A stretch of 15,623 nt of DNA. It comes from SZUA-186 sp041552135 (GTDB lineage Bacteria > Pseudomonadota > Gammaproteobacteria > UBA9214). A program made the position numbers and the translations under genes. The notes below the pieces were generated by a model that worked only from the letters and a program-made list of their open reading frames with translations, had not been told where the DNA came from and ran no database searches. Shown here one piece after another: positions 6,382-13,148 of the stretch; within the stretch, counting starts at the first letter, position 1, and every line of letters starts with the position of its first letter. Location: assembly GCA_041552135.1 (NCBI GenBank), contig JBFELL010000056.1, forward strand, positions 1 through 15,623. Reading direction: 5' to 3'.

Positions 6382-7068
6382 TCAATCTGACAATCCGGAT
6401 GCCAGCCGGTGGGCATGCCGCGTGGTCTCCGGCAGCCGGTAACGGGTCGTGCAGCGCAGCGTGTAGTCGATGGCCGTTGCCAGGTTCACACGATGGCCAA
6501 TCGAGACATACACCGGGCTGACGCGGGCCCGGGTGCGCAGGACCGCGCCGATCATTTCCCCCTTGTCCCGCAGTGGTACCCACCGGCCCTTGTCGGGTGG
6601 CACCTCGTCGTGGCTACCGATCAGCCGTGACTTGGCGACCCCGATACAGGGTATATCCGTCAGCACGCCGAGGTGGCAGGCCAGCCCGAATCGGCTTGGA
6701 TGGGCCAGGCCCTGGCCGTCGCACAGGATGAGGTCCGGCAGCCCGGCGAGCCGGCCCAGTGCCTCCAGCACCGCGGGCAGTTCGCGAAACGACAGATACC
6801 CCGGGATGTAGGGGAATCGCGTCGGGCTGCGGCTGATGGCCTTTGCGGCCGGTTCCAGGCCGGGGAAGGCGAGTACGGCAACGGCGGCGCGGGTGGTGCG
6901 GCCGCCGTCCTGGAAGCCGACATCGACACCGGCCACGGTGCGGACCGGGCCGAGGCGGTCCTCGCGCACGACTCGCGAACGCAGGGCCTCCTGGATGGCC
7001 CGGGCCGCAGCGACATCCGTCGGCCACTCGATCGCGTTGCCTGCGGGGAAAACCGTGTCAGAGCACAT
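6382..7068 (-). CDS. nfi: Endonuclease V (deoxyinosine 3' endonuclease)
   Basis: This 228-residue repair enzyme nicks DNA one base 3' of deoxyinosine. The RNase H-like fold is clear. AGVDVGF carries the first catalytic Asp (Asp49), FPYIPGYLSFRE has the PYIP wedge (86-89) and Glu96, and LCDGQGLAHPSRFGLACHLG has Asp117 and His123. IGVAKSRLIG and GHRVNLATAI follow. The length is normal. The only in-frame ATG upstream of the conserved part lies inside the palindrome 7056-7103, so the first five or so residues (MCSDT) come from repeat DNA and the start codon abuts the base of an RNA stem. A GGGG stretch 3 bp before the ATG may serve as RBS. It runs in the same direction as the exported protein gene upstream (204-bp gap). 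Confidence 0.95.
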   Translation of the reverse strand: MCSDTVFPAGNAIEWPTDVAAARAIQEALRSRVVREDRLGPVRTVAGVDVGFQDGGRTTRAAVAVLAFPGLEPAAKAISRSPTRFPYIPGYLSFRELPAVLEALGRLAGLPDLILCDGQGLAHPSRFGLACHLGVLTDIPCIGVAKSRLIGSHDEVPPDKGRWVPLRDKGEMIGAVLRTRARVSPVYVSIGHRVNLATAIDYTLRCTTRYRLPETTRHAHRLASGLSD

Positions 7069-7103
7069 TTGCCCCGAATACAGGCGACAACTGTGCTCTG
7101 ACA
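7056..7103. repeat. CAGAGCACA palindrome overlapping the endonuclease V start codon
   Basis: TGTCAGAGCACA (7056-7067) and TGTGCTCTGACA (7092-7103) are perfect 12-bp inverted arms with a 24-nt loop. It shares the CAGxGCACATTT...ATACAGGC layout with 5648-5691. The endonuclease V ATG (7066-7068) falls at the inner end of the left arm. Confidence 0.85.
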
Positions 7104-7272
7104 GCAGTTACCCTCCATTCCTCCGGGAAAGATGCTGTGCTTTGCGGGCCCCTGCGGCTAGACGCCGTCAATGCGGATTGCTGCGTACCGGATAATCTGC
7201 AGGGGAAGAGACTGCCATGTTCCACCCCGGATGCCACAGGCAATGACCGCCGGCATTCTGACAGCCGGAATT

Positions 7273-8625
7273 TCACTGCAGTCGCCTCGCTTCGACCTGC
7301 AGCTTGTTATTCAGGAGATCGATCGCCTTCGCTGCCCCGTCATTGCCGTTGCTGTCGGCGAGGATCAGATAAACCGAGTGCAGCACATGTTCGCCTTTGA
7401 CAATATCCGGTTTTGTCTGGATCCGGTACCCGGCTTCCACGGCCTGGCCGGCATCGTCAACCAGATGCGGCGCGATGCCGAAATAGTCGTCGATATTCGC
7501 GGGTATCCTGATGAGGGCGATGACCGCCAGCCCGTCACCGTACAGGCCCAGCCAGCGTGCGTCCTTGTGGTCCGCAAGCAGGTTGGTGTTGTGCTGATCA
7601 CGGCCGATACCGATCGGTTCGTTGATTTGCGTCACCCTGGCGCCGTCAAACACGCCACTGCGGTACCTCGACGTCGCCAGGATCTCCACCTCCCTGATCG
7701 GAAAGCGCATGGAAAAAAGCATCGGCACCTCGGCGTGCCATGGGTAATAGTAATGATCGCAATTGACATCCGGTGAACGCATCCCGGCGCCGACCTTGAC
7801 ATGGTCAATGCTGCGCTTGATGACCCTGACCGGGCCGTTGATATAACCGGCATCGTAGCCATCAATGGCGCGCTCATCGAAATCCATGGTTGTCGCTATG
7901 GGTCCCAGTCCTGCCTTTACCTTGCCCCGTATACGACTCTGCTCGAGAATCGATACGTCATTGATCCTGAGATCGGCGAGCATGACGGAATGCTCGGTGG
8001 AATAGACAAATTCGTAATCCGGTGCGACAACACGTCGCTCGGCTTCATGATAGGTAAGGTAGCGTTGCGGTGACCGCGCCGGTGGATCCGATGCATGGCG
8101 GGCAATATAGACCCAGCCTGTTGTGCCTTTCTGCGGGTCCGATATCTCCAGCTCGAGCAGCAACGCGCCGGGCTCACTGACCGCCTTGGCATGACGGTCG
8201 CCAATGTCTCTGGCCATGAAGACCAGAACGTCGTTGGCGTCGAACACCGATTCACCCCGGGGGTCCTGGTCATCGACGGTTGGATCACCGGCTCCGGTCG
8301 CTGACAAATCCGACGTCTCGTCTGCCTGCATCGCGTCCGGTCCTTTCGCCTGTTGCGGGACTGTTGTCCAGACCCAGTCGCCGGCGGAATTCCTCTGGTC
8401 GATCTGAAACGCAATGGGCTGAAGCTGGTTGTTGCTTGATGCATAGACCCTGATGGTTTCCATGGCGGCGCCGCTGATCGGGGACAAAACCTCACCGGAG
8501 ACCTCGACCGGATCAATATCGCGGTCAAGGTTGCGCATGTCACTGCCAGGGCTGACCTCTGACCGGGCGACCAGGGCAATCAGGGAAAGGGTGGCGAGCA
8601 GTCTCGCAGAGTGGATGCTCTCCAT
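7273..8625 (-). CDS. Exported protein of unknown function
   Basis: I do not recognise the family. The product is 450 residues from the ATG at 8625. Met1 opens a signal-peptide-like segment (MESIHSARLLATLSLIALVA); the frame stays open upstream to 8886, but that stretch is repeat DNA. The mature part begins with a beta-rich domain (LSPISGAAMETIRVYAS, then PIAFQIDQR). It has an acidic patch with possible metal-ligand spacing (DPTVDDQDPRGESVFDANDVLVFMARDIGD, written here only as a landmark near residues 105-135). Later come GWVYIARHASD, a VNCDHYYYPWHAEVP segment, and a C-terminal mixed region ending LNNKLQVEARRLQ. It looks like a multi-domain periplasmic or surface beta-protein. It follows the DUF3047 gene on the same strand, 273 bp apart with repeats between. 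Confidence 0.82.
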   Translation of the reverse strand: MESIHSARLLATLSLIALVARSEVSPGSDMRNLDRDIDPVEVSGEVLSPISGAAMETIRVYASSNNQLQPIAFQIDQRNSAGDWVWTTVPQQAKGPDAMQADETSDLSATGAGDPTVDDQDPRGESVFDANDVLVFMARDIGDRHAKAVSEPGALLLELEISDPQKGTTGWVYIARHASDPPARSPQRYLTYHEAERRVVAPDYEFVYSTEHSVMLADLRINDVSILEQSRIRGKVKAGLGPIATTMDFDERAIDGYDAGYINGPVRVIKRSIDHVKVGAGMRSPDVNCDHYYYPWHAEVPMLFSMRFPIREVEILATSRYRSGVFDGARVTQINEPIGIGRDQHNTNLLADHKDARWLGLYGDGLAVIALIRIPANIDDYFGIAPHLVDDAGQAVEAGYRIQTKPDIVKGEHVLHSVYLILADSNGNDGAAKAIDLLNNKLQVEARRLQ

Positions 8626-8734
8626 ACACGCCTCACGGGTTGAGCGATAATTGCTGTGGGACTTCTGCCCAGTATAGCCTGTCGTTCGATTCCTGCCGGG
8701 CCAAAAAAATCGCAGTTTCACGATTTTATTAAAG

Positions 8735-8754
8735 GGGACAGAACGTGCTGTCCC
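8735..8754. repeat. Short GGGACAG palindrome
   Basis: GGGACAG (8735-8741) and CTGTCCC (8748-8754) are 7-bp arms with a 6-nt loop. The left side (AAAGGGGACAG) matches the GGGGACAG family. The right side (TGCTGTCCCG) resembles the miniature element terminus, so this could be a junction of the two repeat types. Confidence 0.6.
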
Positions 8755-8757
8755 GCT

Positions 8758-8851
8758 TGATTGCTTCTCCCCGTCAAGGGGAGAAGGCCGATGTACAGGG
8801 AAGTACACGTGCCGCGGTAGGCGGGATGCCGTGAGCGGCCAGGATGAGGGG
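8758..8851. repeat. Probable relic of the miniature-element core with inserted hairpins
   Basis: CTTCTCCCC (8764-8772) and GGGGAGAAG (8778-8786) form a perfect 9-bp stem like that inside the intact element (5839-5859). CCAGGATGAGGGG (8839-8851) matches its next block. Between them, 8787-8838 is extra DNA with the hairpin TGTACAGGGAAGTACA (8792-8807) and a GCCGC..GCGGC stem. The copy at 3669-3892 has unrelated extra DNA at the same internal position. No terminal repeat or duplication is retained here. Confidence 0.5.
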
Positions 8852-8887
8852 GGGCATCCATGTTGCGCAACGGCCTGATTCAGCAAT

Positions 8888-8933
8888 GGGGGACAGATTT
8901 ATTTGCCCTCTGGGCCGGATAAATCTGTCCCCC
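8888..8933. repeat. GGGGACAG-type palindrome overlapping the DUF3047 stop codon
   Basis: The arm GGGGGACAGATTTAT (8888-8902) pairs perfectly with 8919-8933 across a 16-nt loop. Same family as 3897-3946 and 15273-15324. The stop codon of the minus-strand DUF3047 gene (8899-8901) lies within the left arm, so the hairpin also forms the end of that coding region and could stabilise the 3' end of the message. Confidence 0.88.
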
Positions 8934-9711
8934 CTGGCGCCATGAAAACTATGTCGCCGTACCAGGCCTCCGCGGATTCACCGGTGTTGTCCGTATCCGT
9001 CATGATGGCGACACCGGATATCATGGTGGGCGCTTCACCAAATGCCTTTCGGTAATCCCGGTAGACATTGCGTCGTTCTGTCACCCACTGCTGTAACTTG
9101 CCGCCGCCGCCCTGGAGGACAAACATCATGGTGCGGTTCGTGTAGGGATTTTCGGTCATGGTGCCCGCCGGGCTGTTGCTGCCCCAGATATAGGCAATGG
9201 CCCGGTACGGAACGTCCTGCCCGTAAACGAGCCGGGCTGCCTGCTGTTTCAGCCGCTCCAGGTAACTCGCCCGCTCCGGATCGAAGGCGAATGTGATGTA
9301 CAGCCTTGCCGGGTAGTCGTCACCGTCCTTGCGGGTGACATCGCCCTTGCGCAGGAGGTTGTGCACTTTCCAGCGCCACTCGACGACGGGGTAGGCTGCC
9401 GGATCGATGGAGATGGCACGTCTCAGGCCGGAGGCCGACTGATGACTGACGGCCTTGACGACAACGGTGTCGCCGTCCTGTACCAGGGAATACGCGGTTT
9501 GTCGCTCGATCCGGCGGAAGGACAGCGGTTGCCAGTCCCCCGGCAGTTGCTCACCGGGGCTGGATGACGAGAACCTCCCCGCTGCAAGGGTGCCGGGTGG
9601 CTGTGCCTGTGCCTCTCCCGGTCGACCCTGCAGGCAGGCAAGCAGCAGCGCCAGGACGGTGCCGGTGAGCCGGGCGGCTGGCGAGGGTGTTGCTGGTGAT
9701 TTTTTCTGCAT
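8899..9711 (-). CDS. Exported DUF3047 family protein
   Basis: The product is 270 residues from the ATG at 9711, which opens a signal peptide (about residues 1-35: basic start MQKKS, hydrophobic LTGTVLALLLACLQG, end near AQA). The mature part fits DUF3047: PGDWQPLSFRRIERQTAYSL, then VVEWRWKVHNLL, DDYPARLYITFAFDPE, AIAYIWGSN, and a C-terminal ISGVAIMTDTDNTGESAEAW followed by YGDIVF. The function of the family is unknown; the fold looks like a secreted beta-sandwich. An open frame extends upstream to 9894 without signal-peptide character. The last ten or so residues (GTDLSGPEGK) and the stop codon are encoded by the palindrome 8888-8933, so the original C-terminus was probably replaced. The gene diverges from the DUF429 gene across a 232-bp gap. 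Confidence 0.88.
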   Translation of the reverse strand: MQKKSPATPSPAARLTGTVLALLLACLQGRPGEAQAQPPGTLAAGRFSSSSPGEQLPGDWQPLSFRRIERQTAYSLVQDGDTVVVKAVSHQSASGLRRAISIDPAAYPVVEWRWKVHNLLRKGDVTRKDGDDYPARLYITFAFDPERASYLERLKQQAARLVYGQDVPYRAIAYIWGSNSPAGTMTENPYTNRTMMFVLQGGGGKLQQWVTERRNVYRDYRKAFGEAPTMISGVAIMTDTDNTGESAEAWYGDIVFMAPGGTDLSGPEGK

Positions 9712-9855
9712 GCCCAATAATACGCTCGTCACTGAAACGGGATCAGTTTCCACTGCCCCGTCATACCCGGCATGACCGGCGGACAATCCGCAAATTTGCC
9801 GGTGAGTGCGCCGCCTGGTCGCCGGGCGGGGCCGGCGTCGACCGCGCCCCCGGGC

Positions 9856-9871
9856 ATGCAGTGCCTTGCAT
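9856..9871. repeat. Small palindromic hairpin in a divergent intergenic region
   Basis: ATGCA (9856-9860) pairs with TGCAT (9867-9871) around GTGCCT, with CCGGG-type sequence outside on both sides. It resembles the mini-hairpins at 8-26 and 3807-3847. The region 9712-9943 must also hold the promoters of both divergent genes, which I could not resolve. Confidence 0.4.
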
Positions 9872-9943
9872 CCGGGCAGGGTGCGCGGGAACAATAGGCG
9901 GGTCGGCTATCCGGGTCAGCGATGCGGCCGGCGGCGTTTTCAC

Positions 9944-10732
9944 ATGTCGATGACTATGAAAAACAAACCGGTAATCGCCATTGGATGGGATGTGCGCGGC
10001 TGGCGCGGCGGCGACCAGGCCGTGGCAGCGCTTGCCTTTACACCGGGGCGTTCAACGCCCGGGTGGCTGGGTGTGTCCGGCCGGTTTCAGCTCGCGCCGG
10101 GCGAGCCGCTTGGCCTGCACTCGCTGCTGGCGCCGTTGCCGGGTGAGCCGCTGTCCGGGCGGGATCTGGCCGGCGCCACGGTCGTGATTGGCATCGATGC
10201 ACCGCTGGCCTTCCCGAGGCGGTTTGTCTCGCTGATGAAGGCGGAAGACCAGTCCGGCTATTGCCCGCCGGCGCGGGAAATCGACAACGTGTTCGCCTAC
10301 CGGGATTGCGAGCGGTGGATCTGCGCGCAACACGCCAGGAAGCCGTTGTCCGCCACGTTCGACCGGTTGGGGAATAATGCGACGCTGGCCATTTGCCTGG
10401 CGCAGGCCCTCGCTGCGGACGGTTTCCGGCTGGTGCCGCAGGAAGCGCTGGCCTCCGGCCGTGCGCTGATCGAGGTCTATCCGGGTATCGCCAAGCGCGG
10501 AAACACGAAGAGCGACCGGGCCATCGTGCCCGTCGAACGCTATCTGCCCGACATGCTCATGCCGGGCACCGATCCCTACGATGCCGCCATCTGCGCCATT
10601 CTGGCGGCCGTCTTTGCGGGCAAGGGTAGCGCCCTTGGCCTGCCCGACCTCGTGGGTCCGCAACCCGGATACGATCCGGTTGAAGGCTGGATCTACGGTT
10701 TGCCGGCGGAATACGTCCGGGCACAGTCCTGA
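9944..10732 (+). CDS. DUF429 domain protein (RNase H-like fold)
   Basis: This 262-residue cytoplasmic protein is assigned to DUF429 from its motif order. An N-terminal IAIGWDVRGWRGG strand is followed by VVIGIDAPLAFP (81-91) with the conserved Asp. A central conserved Arg/Asn segment follows (KPLSATFDRLGNNAT). Next come ALIEVYPGIAKR and the C-terminal TDPYDAAICAILAAV, with its Asp near the usual DALxCAL position. DUF429 proteins are predicted to have a ribonuclease H-like fold; no reaction is firmly assigned to them. The ATG at 9944 (MSMTMKNK) is the first sensible start; 9950 and 9956 are in-frame alternatives. The alpha/beta hydrolase gene starts 13 bp after the stop, so the two are probably cotranscribed. 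Confidence 0.85.
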   Translation: MSMTMKNKPVIAIGWDVRGWRGGDQAVAALAFTPGRSTPGWLGVSGRFQLAPGEPLGLHSLLAPLPGEPLSGRDLAGATVVIGIDAPLAFPRRFVSLMKAEDQSGYCPPAREIDNVFAYRDCERWICAQHARKPLSATFDRLGNNATLAICLAQALAADGFRLVPQEALASGRALIEVYPGIAKRGNTKSDRAIVPVERYLPDMLMPGTDPYDAAICAILAAVFAGKGSALGLPDLVGPQPGYDPVEGWIYGLPAEYVRAQS

Positions 10733-10745
10733 CTCCCTGTCGATT

Positions 10746-11591
10746 ATGGTCAGCCGCTTCCTGATCCCGTTTGCCTGTCTCGTGCTGTTGTCCGGCGTCA
10801 CGCCCGGCGGGCAGGCGGCTGGCGACAGGCCGCTGGAGCGCAGTGTCTGCGGGCTGCAGGAACCCTTGATGTTCTGGCTGTGGAGCGGCATGGCCGGCAG
10901 CCCGGATGCCGACCGGCTGGCTGGCCTGAGCAATGTCGAGGATATCGTGCATGAGACAGGCGATGGCAGGCAGTTGCGGGGCTATCGGCTGAACGCGACT
11001 GGAAGTGACGGTCAGGGGCGTGCGCCGAAGGGTTACCTGCTCATCATGCAGGGCAATGCCATGCTGGCGGACCGGATCATCGGCGAGTTTGCGCCTTTCG
11101 CCGCGGCCGGGCTCGATGTCTATGTCTATGACTTTCGCGGCTATGGCCGTTCCGGGGGCAAGCGCCGGCTCAGGGCCATTGTCAGCGACTATGAGGAAAT
11201 CATTGCGGCACTCAATGCCTCGGGTTACGGGCGGCACTACGTCTATGCCATGTCGTTCGGCGGCATTGTCTTGCTGGACGGTTTTGCCTCGCACGGCCGG
11301 CTGGACCGTGTCGTTATCGATTCCACGCCGGGCCGTTTGTCGGATTACGGCTGTCCGCCACAATACGACCCCGTGAACCACCTGCCGGCGGACAGCAGCG
11401 GATTCCTGTTTATTGTCGGGGGGAATGACCAGGTGGTTACGCCGGCCATGTCGCAGGAACTGGTGGAGGCCGCGCATGAGCGAGGTGCCCGGATTTTAAG
11501 GGATGCGGCGTTTGCGCATCCCTTCATGGACCGCGACCGCGCTGTGCATCGGCGGCGCATGAATCTGGTTGAGGCGTATCTGCTCAGGTGA
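10746..11591 (+). CDS. Exported alpha/beta hydrolase
   Basis: The product is a 281-residue serine hydrolase with a signal peptide (MVSRFLIPFACLVLLSGVTPGGQAA), so it acts outside the cytoplasm. The core fold shows an oxyanion-type loop after strand 3 (YLLIMQGNAM, 97-106) and YDFRGYGRSGG (128-138). The nucleophile is Ser170 in the elbow AMSFGG, the acid is Asp228 in VGGNDQVV and the histidine is His258 in FAHPFMD. The triad order is therefore complete. The YDFRGYGRSGG motif and compact size recall the BAAT/YqhA-like and bem46-type esterase group, but the substrate cannot be inferred. It lies 13 bp after the DUF429 gene and 214 bp before egtB. A weak TATACT at 11743-11748 in that gap, with no good -35, could belong to an egtB promoter. 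Confidence 0.9.
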   Translation: MVSRFLIPFACLVLLSGVTPGGQAAGDRPLERSVCGLQEPLMFWLWSGMAGSPDADRLAGLSNVEDIVHETGDGRQLRGYRLNATGSDGQGRAPKGYLLIMQGNAMLADRIIGEFAPFAAAGLDVYVYDFRGYGRSGGKRRLRAIVSDYEEIIAALNASGYGRHYVYAMSFGGIVLLDGFASHGRLDRVVIDSTPGRLSDYGCPPQYDPVNHLPADSSGFLFIVGGNDQVVTPAMSQELVEAAHERGARILRDAAFAHPFMDRDRAVHRRRMNLVEAYLLR

Positions 11592-11805
11592 GCGCAACGG
11601 CTCGTTGATGCTCTCGTTGGTGACATCATGCTGTCCTGGCATCCTCACGGATGTGCCACGACCACGGGGACGGCACTGCGAGAGGGCGGTTGATTCATTG
11701 CCGGTGCGGTGGCATCGCCGCGATTGATGACAGCGACTGCGTTATACTGCCGGGCACGCAGTCATTCGGGCAGGTCAGATAACAACGAAAGCTGCGGGGC
11801 AGGCA

Positions 11806-13116
11806 ATGTCCCGGGCAAAGGGGCAACCGATGCATGCACAGCACACACCGACAGTGCCGGCGCCAGGCTCGGGCAGGTCGCAGGCGGAGCGTTACCTGGA
11901 GGTGCGCCGCTGCACCAGGGCCCTGTGCGAACCGCTGGAGACAGAAGACTATGGCCTCCAGGCCATGCCCTCGGCCAGCCCGGCGAAGTGGCACCTCGCC
12001 CACACCAGCTGGTTCTTCGAAACCTTCCTGCTGCAACCCTTTTCAACCACGTACCGGCCGTTTCATCCCGGGTATCACTACCTGTTCAATTCATACTACG
12101 AGCAGCTGGGCGAGATGCACCCGCGGGCACAGCGCGGCCTGCTTTCGCGACCGACGGTGGACGAGATCTGCCGCTACCGCGGCCGGGTCGACGAGCAGCT
12201 GCTGGAGCTGCTCGAGCGCGCGGCCGTGGAACATCGCAGCGAGATCGGGCGGCGCCTGGAGATCGGGCTGCAGCACGAGCAGCAGCATCAGGAGCTGATA
12301 CTCACCGACCTGCAGTACAACCTGTCTGTCAATCCCCTGCGCCCGGCCTACCGGGCGGACCTGCCGTCGCCGCCGGACACGGCGGCCGAGCCGCTCGGCT
12401 GGGTGGAATTTGCCGGCGGCATCACCGAGCTGGGCCACGCCGGCGAGGGATTCGCCTGGGACAATGAGCAGCCACGCCACCGGGTGTTGCTGCAGCCCTT
12501 CCGGCTGGCGTCGCGCCTGGTGAGCGCCGGGGAATACCTGGATTTCATGGCCGACGGCGGCTACCGCCGCCCGGAACTCTGGCTGTCTGACGGCTGGGCC
12601 GCTCTCCGGGAGTCCGGCTGGCAGGCGCCGCTGTACTGGGAGCAGCGCGATGACGGCTGGTGGCGTTTTACCCTGGCCGGCATGCAGCCGGTGCACCCGG
12701 CGTTGCCGGTCTGCCATGTCAGCTACTACGAGGCGGATGCCTATGCCCGCTGGGCGGGCAGACGCCTGCCGCTGGAGGCCGAGTGGGAACATGCCGCCGA
12801 CGGCCTGCCCGTCACCGGCAACCTGGTGGACAGCGGCCATCTGCAACCGCTGCCTGCCCCCCCGGGTGGCGGTCTGCAGCAGATGTTCGGCGACCTTTGG
12901 GAGTGGACCGCGTCGCCCTATGGGGCCTACCCGGGTTTTCGCCTGCCGGCGGGTGCACTGGGTGAGTACAACGGCAAGTTCATGTGCAACCAGATGGTGC
13001 TGCGCGGCGGTTCCTGCGCCACGCCGCCCGGGCACATCCGGGCCAGTTACCGCAATTTCTTCTATCCGCACGAGCGCTGGCAGTTCCAGGGGCTGCGCCT
13101 GGCGGACAACGCCTGA
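11806..13116 (+). CDS. egtB: Ergothioneine biosynthesis sulfoxide synthase EgtB
   Basis: This 436-residue non-haem iron enzyme couples hercynine with a thiol (cysteine or gamma-glutamylcysteine) using oxygen. The N-terminal DinB-like domain supplies the three-histidine iron site: His66 in WHLAHTSWFFE, and His157 and His161 in HEQQHQE. A formylglycine-generating-enzyme-like domain follows (about 200-435) with WVEFAGG, CHVSYYEADAYARWAG, RLPLEAEWEHA, FGDLWEWTASPY, VLRGGSCATP and the closing YRNFFYPHERWQFQGLRLA. The length is normal. Translation may begin at 11806 or, with a better-spaced AAAGGGG, at 11830 (Met9). The next gene is egtD, 32 bp on. No EgtC amidohydrolase or EgtA ligase is nearby, which fits the cysteine-using type of EgtB, but this is inference. 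OvoA is excluded because it carries a fused methyltransferase. Confidence 0.95.
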   Translation: MSRAKGQPMHAQHTPTVPAPGSGRSQAERYLEVRRCTRALCEPLETEDYGLQAMPSASPAKWHLAHTSWFFETFLLQPFSTTYRPFHPGYHYLFNSYYEQLGEMHPRAQRGLLSRPTVDEICRYRGRVDEQLLELLERAAVEHRSEIGRRLEIGLQHEQQHQELILTDLQYNLSVNPLRPAYRADLPSPPDTAAEPLGWVEFAGGITELGHAGEGFAWDNEQPRHRVLLQPFRLASRLVSAGEYLDFMADGGYRRPELWLSDGWAALRESGWQAPLYWEQRDDGWWRFTLAGMQPVHPALPVCHVSYYEADAYARWAGRRLPLEAEWEHAADGLPVTGNLVDSGHLQPLPAPPGGGLQQMFGDLWEWTASPYGAYPGFRLPAGALGEYNGKFMCNQMVLRGGSCATPPGHIRASYRNFFYPHERWQFQGLRLADNA

Positions 13117-13148
13117 AGCCGAACGGCGAGCCAGTCACAGGAGGGCCG

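Noticed and set aside
8626..8886. N-terminal extension of the exported unknown protein
   Set aside because: The extra 87 codons are made of palindromic repeat DNA, and the signal peptide would be internal.
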